A DNA stretch of 64,000 bases, from assembly GCA_030765055.1 (NCBI GenBank), contig JAUKNK010000321.1:513501-577500 (forward strand). The letters run 5' to 3'. The notes beneath the pieces were generated by a model. The model worked only from the letters and a program-made list of their open reading frames with translations, was not told where the DNA came from and searched no databases. The position numbers and the translations under genes are program-made. Every line of letters starts with the position of its first letter. The first letter of the stretch is position 1. This document shows, in pieces, positions 61,553 through 64,000 of the stretch. The stretch comes from Mantis religiosa. Its lineage: Eukaryota; Arthropoda; Insecta; Mantodea; Mantidae.

Positions 61553-62956
61553 ATGACATATTTTGAACACGGAACAAGATTATTTTCCAGTGTGGAAGAA
61601 AGACACTTTTCAGTTTACCCACCGTGTAGGAAAAATGAGGGTAGACTTAAGAGCCAATATTCACCCACAGATGTACGATCTTGGAGTTTGGTCCATAATG
61701 AAAGGAGAAAATTTATGTTAAATTCATTGAACCCACCGGAATTTGAAAAAATAGAATGGAAATACGTGTCATTTTGTGCTGTGATTTCACAGATGTTCAT
61801 TTTCCACGAACAGCAAGTTTGTAATCTTGAAAATATGGTAAGTGAGCTAACTGAAGTTGTGAAGAACACCTTTCCACATCTTGGAGACGCAGCAGCTAAA
61901 GAAACTCAAAACAAGCTCGACAACTTTTTGAGTAAGTACAAAGGCTGTCTGAGTTATTTTAGACAGCCTTTAGATATCGCCGCTTTGTTTTGTGAATCAG
62001 GAGATAGCAGAAGTAGTGGGTATTACACAGATAGAGAATACTCGGAGAAGAGTACTGTGTTAATGTCCCAGAGTAGGGAAAATATGTCAAAGAGGAGGAC
62101 AAACAGCAAGGAAGCAAATGTAAATTGGAACAAAATGTCAGAAGGGAGTCCGATTTCCAGTGATTCCGAAGCGAACTTCGCTAAATTAGAGTCACCAGAA
62201 CAGCTAAAATTGAAGCAAACCGAAGAAAAGCTGAAAGAACTACAGGAACAAAGTAAGGCTAATAAAGATACAATAAGAAAGCTGGAAAAATCACTCTGTG
62301 CAGCAAATTGCAAGGTTAAAACCTTGATGAAAGAGAAGGACGCCTTGAAATCGAAACTGTCCGAGCATGGACGTTGCAGCTGTAGTCATTCAGCAGATCA
62401 GCAAGCACTAAACAGAATATACCTCTTAGAGAATAACAGAATGCGGGAAGAACTGGAAATTCTCGAGCAACTGTGTAACAGAGTAAAGCAAACCCTTCAG
62501 TACGTTATCCAAGAGAGAGATTGCTACAGGAGTCGCTGTGAACAGTATGAAGAAGTAGTAAATGAGATAGACGAAATAAAATGCGACATAGAGACCTGGA
62601 AATTCACAGAATTAGAGCGCCGTAAACTAGAAAAATTGGTGCACCGCTTGAAACACATGCTGCACGAACAAGATCGGAAGTTGAAGAAACTGCTGCGCCG
62701 CATCGATGCACTTACACAAAAGGACCGAGATAGCAGAAGTTGCGATGACTTAACCTGTCCATCTTGTGCCAGTGTAAACAATTCGGCTAATAACATGCTT
62801 TGTCTTCCGCCAATACCTCAGGAACATATCGTAATCGATCGGCACGAAGAATATGTGACTCTGCGGACAACGCCAAGAAGACCAGAACGACGTAGCTCAC
62901 TACACAGCACACATGATACAGCTTTGGTACGACGGCCTAGACCCAGACATCTCTAA
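61553..62956 (+). CDS. Intronless coiled-coil protein, 467 aa, unknown function
   Basis: The open frame encodes 467 residues from an ATG with A at -3; an in-frame TAA lies nine bases upstream, which fixes the 5' limit if no intron is present. I do not recognise the family. Residues ~1-150 are mixed and look globular, with hydrophobic stretches around 71-86 and 132-147 but no signal peptide or clear membrane segment. Residues ~150-210 are polar and serine-rich, likely disordered. Strong heptad-like coiled coils cover ~212-272 and ~284-390, broken by a cysteine-containing hinge (CSCSHS at 275-280). A CPSC pair lies at 402-405, and the C-terminus (~438-467) is arginine- and proline-rich, basic. 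The composition suggests a structural or scaffold protein (cytoskeletal, centrosomal or similar), by inference only. A single coding exon in an invertebrate genome, close to satellite, raises the possibility of a retrogene. Intact reading and ordinary codon variety argue for a functional gene. Confidence 0.8.
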   Translation: MTYFEHGTRLFSSVEERHFSVYPPCRKNEGRLKSQYSPTDVRSWSLVHNERRKFMLNSLNPPEFEKIEWKYVSFCAVISQMFIFHEQQVCNLENMVSELTEVVKNTFPHLGDAAAKETQNKLDNFLSKYKGCLSYFRQPLDIAALFCESGDSRSSGYYTDREYSEKSTVLMSQSRENMSKRRTNSKEANVNWNKMSEGSPISSDSEANFAKLESPEQLKLKQTEEKLKELQEQSKANKDTIRKLEKSLCAANCKVKTLMKEKDALKSKLSEHGRCSCSHSADQQALNRIYLLENNRMREELEILEQLCNRVKQTLQYVIQERDCYRSRCEQYEEVVNEIDEIKCDIETWKFTELERRKLEKLVHRLKHMLHEQDRKLKKLLRRIDALTQKDRDSRSCDDLTCPSCASVNNSANNMLCLPPIPQEHIVIDRHEEYVTLRTTPRRPERRSSLHSTHDTALVRRPRPRHL

Positions 62957-63128
62957 CGCAGAAGCTGGGTAGTACCTCTAGGTTAATATATTTCCATTCA
63001 GACTGTCAGTATTCTTATTCTTGTGGTGTTGTAAACTGTAATTCATGGAACAAAAGCAGACTTAGGATTTTTTTTTCGTGCAAAAATCAATGTAATATTG
63101 TATGTTTGTAATATTTGTCAGATACATC

Positions 63129-63134
63129 AATAAA
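63129..63134 (+). terminator. Polyadenylation signal AATAAA of the coiled-coil gene
   Basis: Canonical hexamer 173 bp past the stop codon, in AT-rich 3' UTR-like sequence. It supports the gene ending here as one transcription unit. Confidence 0.65.
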
Positions 63135-63224
63135 TCAATAACAATTACCAGCAGGAAATTGATGCTTAATATTTAATTTTCCGAGTATAAATACATGCGT
63201 CCTCTACTTATTACATATGGTACC

Positions 63225-63241
63225 AAGTACATAGTAGAGAA
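63225..63241 (+). repeat. 17-bp direct repeat, right copy
   Basis: Identical to 60,928-60,944. It lies about 90 bp beyond the polyadenylation signal. No A-tail precedes it, which a fresh retrogene would be expected to show. Confidence 0.6.
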
Positions 63242-63540
63242 CGCTACAAATTGCAACGTCACCTTTGACAATGTCCAAAAAGACAAACAATGTAAGACAA
63301 AGACAGAAAAACATATAAAAATCTACATCATCTTTAACATGACTACTGGATATGTTTTTGTATTTATTTTATTTATTTATTTCTAAAACTACCTTTTTAT
63401 TAACGACATGGCCATTAACTATATACTTTGTTGTTCCGATGGTAAAATGTAGCTCCATACTTCTAATATTCACATAATTGGTGTAACGTTCAAACGGAGC
63501 CTTTGTTCTCTTCCTTCACTGCTGTTACTGATGTCACATA

Positions 63541-63780
63541 AAGGCTAGTTCCACGGGACGTGGATTCAAACCCGGCGGAGCGTGCTCACATTTGCAGATG
63601 TAAAAACCACTAGCATAGCTTCCTTCGGAAGGTAAGTAATGTCGGTGATCTCATGTTGTTTACAGGGCACATAAAAGTGGCTTAGGTAAGCCTGATAAGC
63701 AGGCTACCCAGAAAAATTAAGAGCTCCTTCATGCCCAGTATAGACTGGGACGCTAACCACCTCGAGGGAGTCAATTTATA
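63541..63780. mobile_element. Possible degenerate transposable element fragment
   Basis: GC content rises relative to both flanks. The stretch has a box-B-like motif on the minus strand (GGGTTTGAATCC, ~63,568-63,579), CTTCCTTCGGAAGG with dyad symmetry (~63,620-63,633), and a small inverted repeat CCAGTATAGACTGG (~63,736-63,749). This looks like a SINE or LINE 3' remnant, but I cannot name the family and the borders are approximate. Confidence 0.35.
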
Positions 63781-64000
63781 AGCACCAAATTCTTTCAATT
63801 ACCTCTGCATAAAATATTTACCCTGTCGCTGTTAGACGTGGCACAAAGTTAAACCAGCATGTGTTGTTTGGTGAATTGTTGATGAAATGCTACTGCGGGT
63901 ACTAATTCCCGGAGTCACTTTAGTTGTGGAAAATATCAAACCATGATTATTATTTCTTCAGTCACAAAAAATAGGATTCTCACCTAGGCGGCCTAAGTTC
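63781..64000. other. AT-rich sequence, no feature seen
   Basis: Non-coding appearance to the window end; nothing recognised. Confidence 0.4.

Larger units (their letters stand above)
62957..63540. other. 3' UTR and AT-rich intergenic sequence
   Basis: Contains the probable 3' UTR to ~63,155. After that no feature is supported except the right copy of the 17-bp repeat. A 63-codon frame from ATG 63,195 has no recognisable motifs and a lysine/isoleucine-rich composition expected of AT-rich non-coding DNA. Confidence 0.45.

Noticed and set aside
63195..63386. 63-codon frame after the gene, preceded by TATAAATA
   Set aside because: The TATA-like motif lies only about 5 bp before the ATG, too close to act for it. 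Composition matches random AT-rich DNA.
59979..64000. Telomeric repeats (TTAGG)n next to the array
   Set aside because: None found on either strand; the array end is plain AT-rich sequence.

Overview
The window is eukaryotic. About 94% of it (1 to ~59,978) is one uninterrupted tandem satellite with a monomer of 137/138 bp, roughly 435 monomers. The last ~4 kb is AT-rich single-copy sequence with one convincing protein gene, a tRNA-derived SINE and a possible second degenerate element. Large satellite, SINE and an AT-rich intergenic flank fit an invertebrate, probably an insect. The SINE layout would suit Blattodea (cockroaches/termites) or a relative, but that is inference from general appearance; no species was identified.

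Satellite layout. Two monomer classes can be read by eye. Class alpha (GGCAAAAGTTGAC..., GGTTAGTACCATCACC) alternates between two subtypes, giving a ~275-bp dimer: alpha1 with TTTTACCAGAAGTGAATATC and alpha2 with TTTTTCGAATGTGAATATCC. Class beta (GGACTAAGTTCACAAACATG, TTTTGTCAAATGTCAATATC, GATTCGGAGGCATGCAGTG) occurs only in short tracts. Block A (1 to ~21,667) and block A' (~43,880 to ~58,238) are higher-order repeats (HORs). Each HOR unit is a run of alpha monomers followed by a 4.5 to 6.6 monomer beta tract. Unit lengths in block A are 2749, 2749, 2201, 2339, 2749, 2749, 2339 bp (20, 20, 16, 17, 20, 20, 17 monomers); in block A' they are 2064, 1928, 1928, 2339, 2338, 2200 bp. Block A also has a super-period of 10,038 bp (73 monomers). 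Block B (~21,668 to ~43,880) is all alpha, more heterogeneous, with a large internal duplication (offset 7,275 then 7,964 bp), smaller tandem duplications and several shortened monomers. From ~58,277 to 59,230 the monomers are degenerate alpha/beta intermediates. A short alpha stretch then ends the array abruptly near 59,978.

Unique flank. A tRNA-derived SINE lies on the minus strand at ~60,466-60,703. An intronless 467-codon gene at 61,553-62,956 encodes an unrecognised coiled-coil protein and has a polyadenylation signal at 63,129. A 52-codon ORF lies directly upstream in the same frame, separated from the gene by a single TAA. A perfect 17-bp direct repeat (60,928 and 63,225) brackets the gene. 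A possible degenerate element lies near 63,541-63,780.

The short open frames inside the satellite (60-104 codons, both strands) are by-products of the repeat and are not annotated as genes. The most interesting content is the multi-level history of the array: nested HORs, a visible recombinant unit, fixed hybrid junction monomers and a degenerate edge. Next is the unusual gene context beside it. No prokaryotic-type system, CRISPR array, rRNA or intact tRNA gene was seen.
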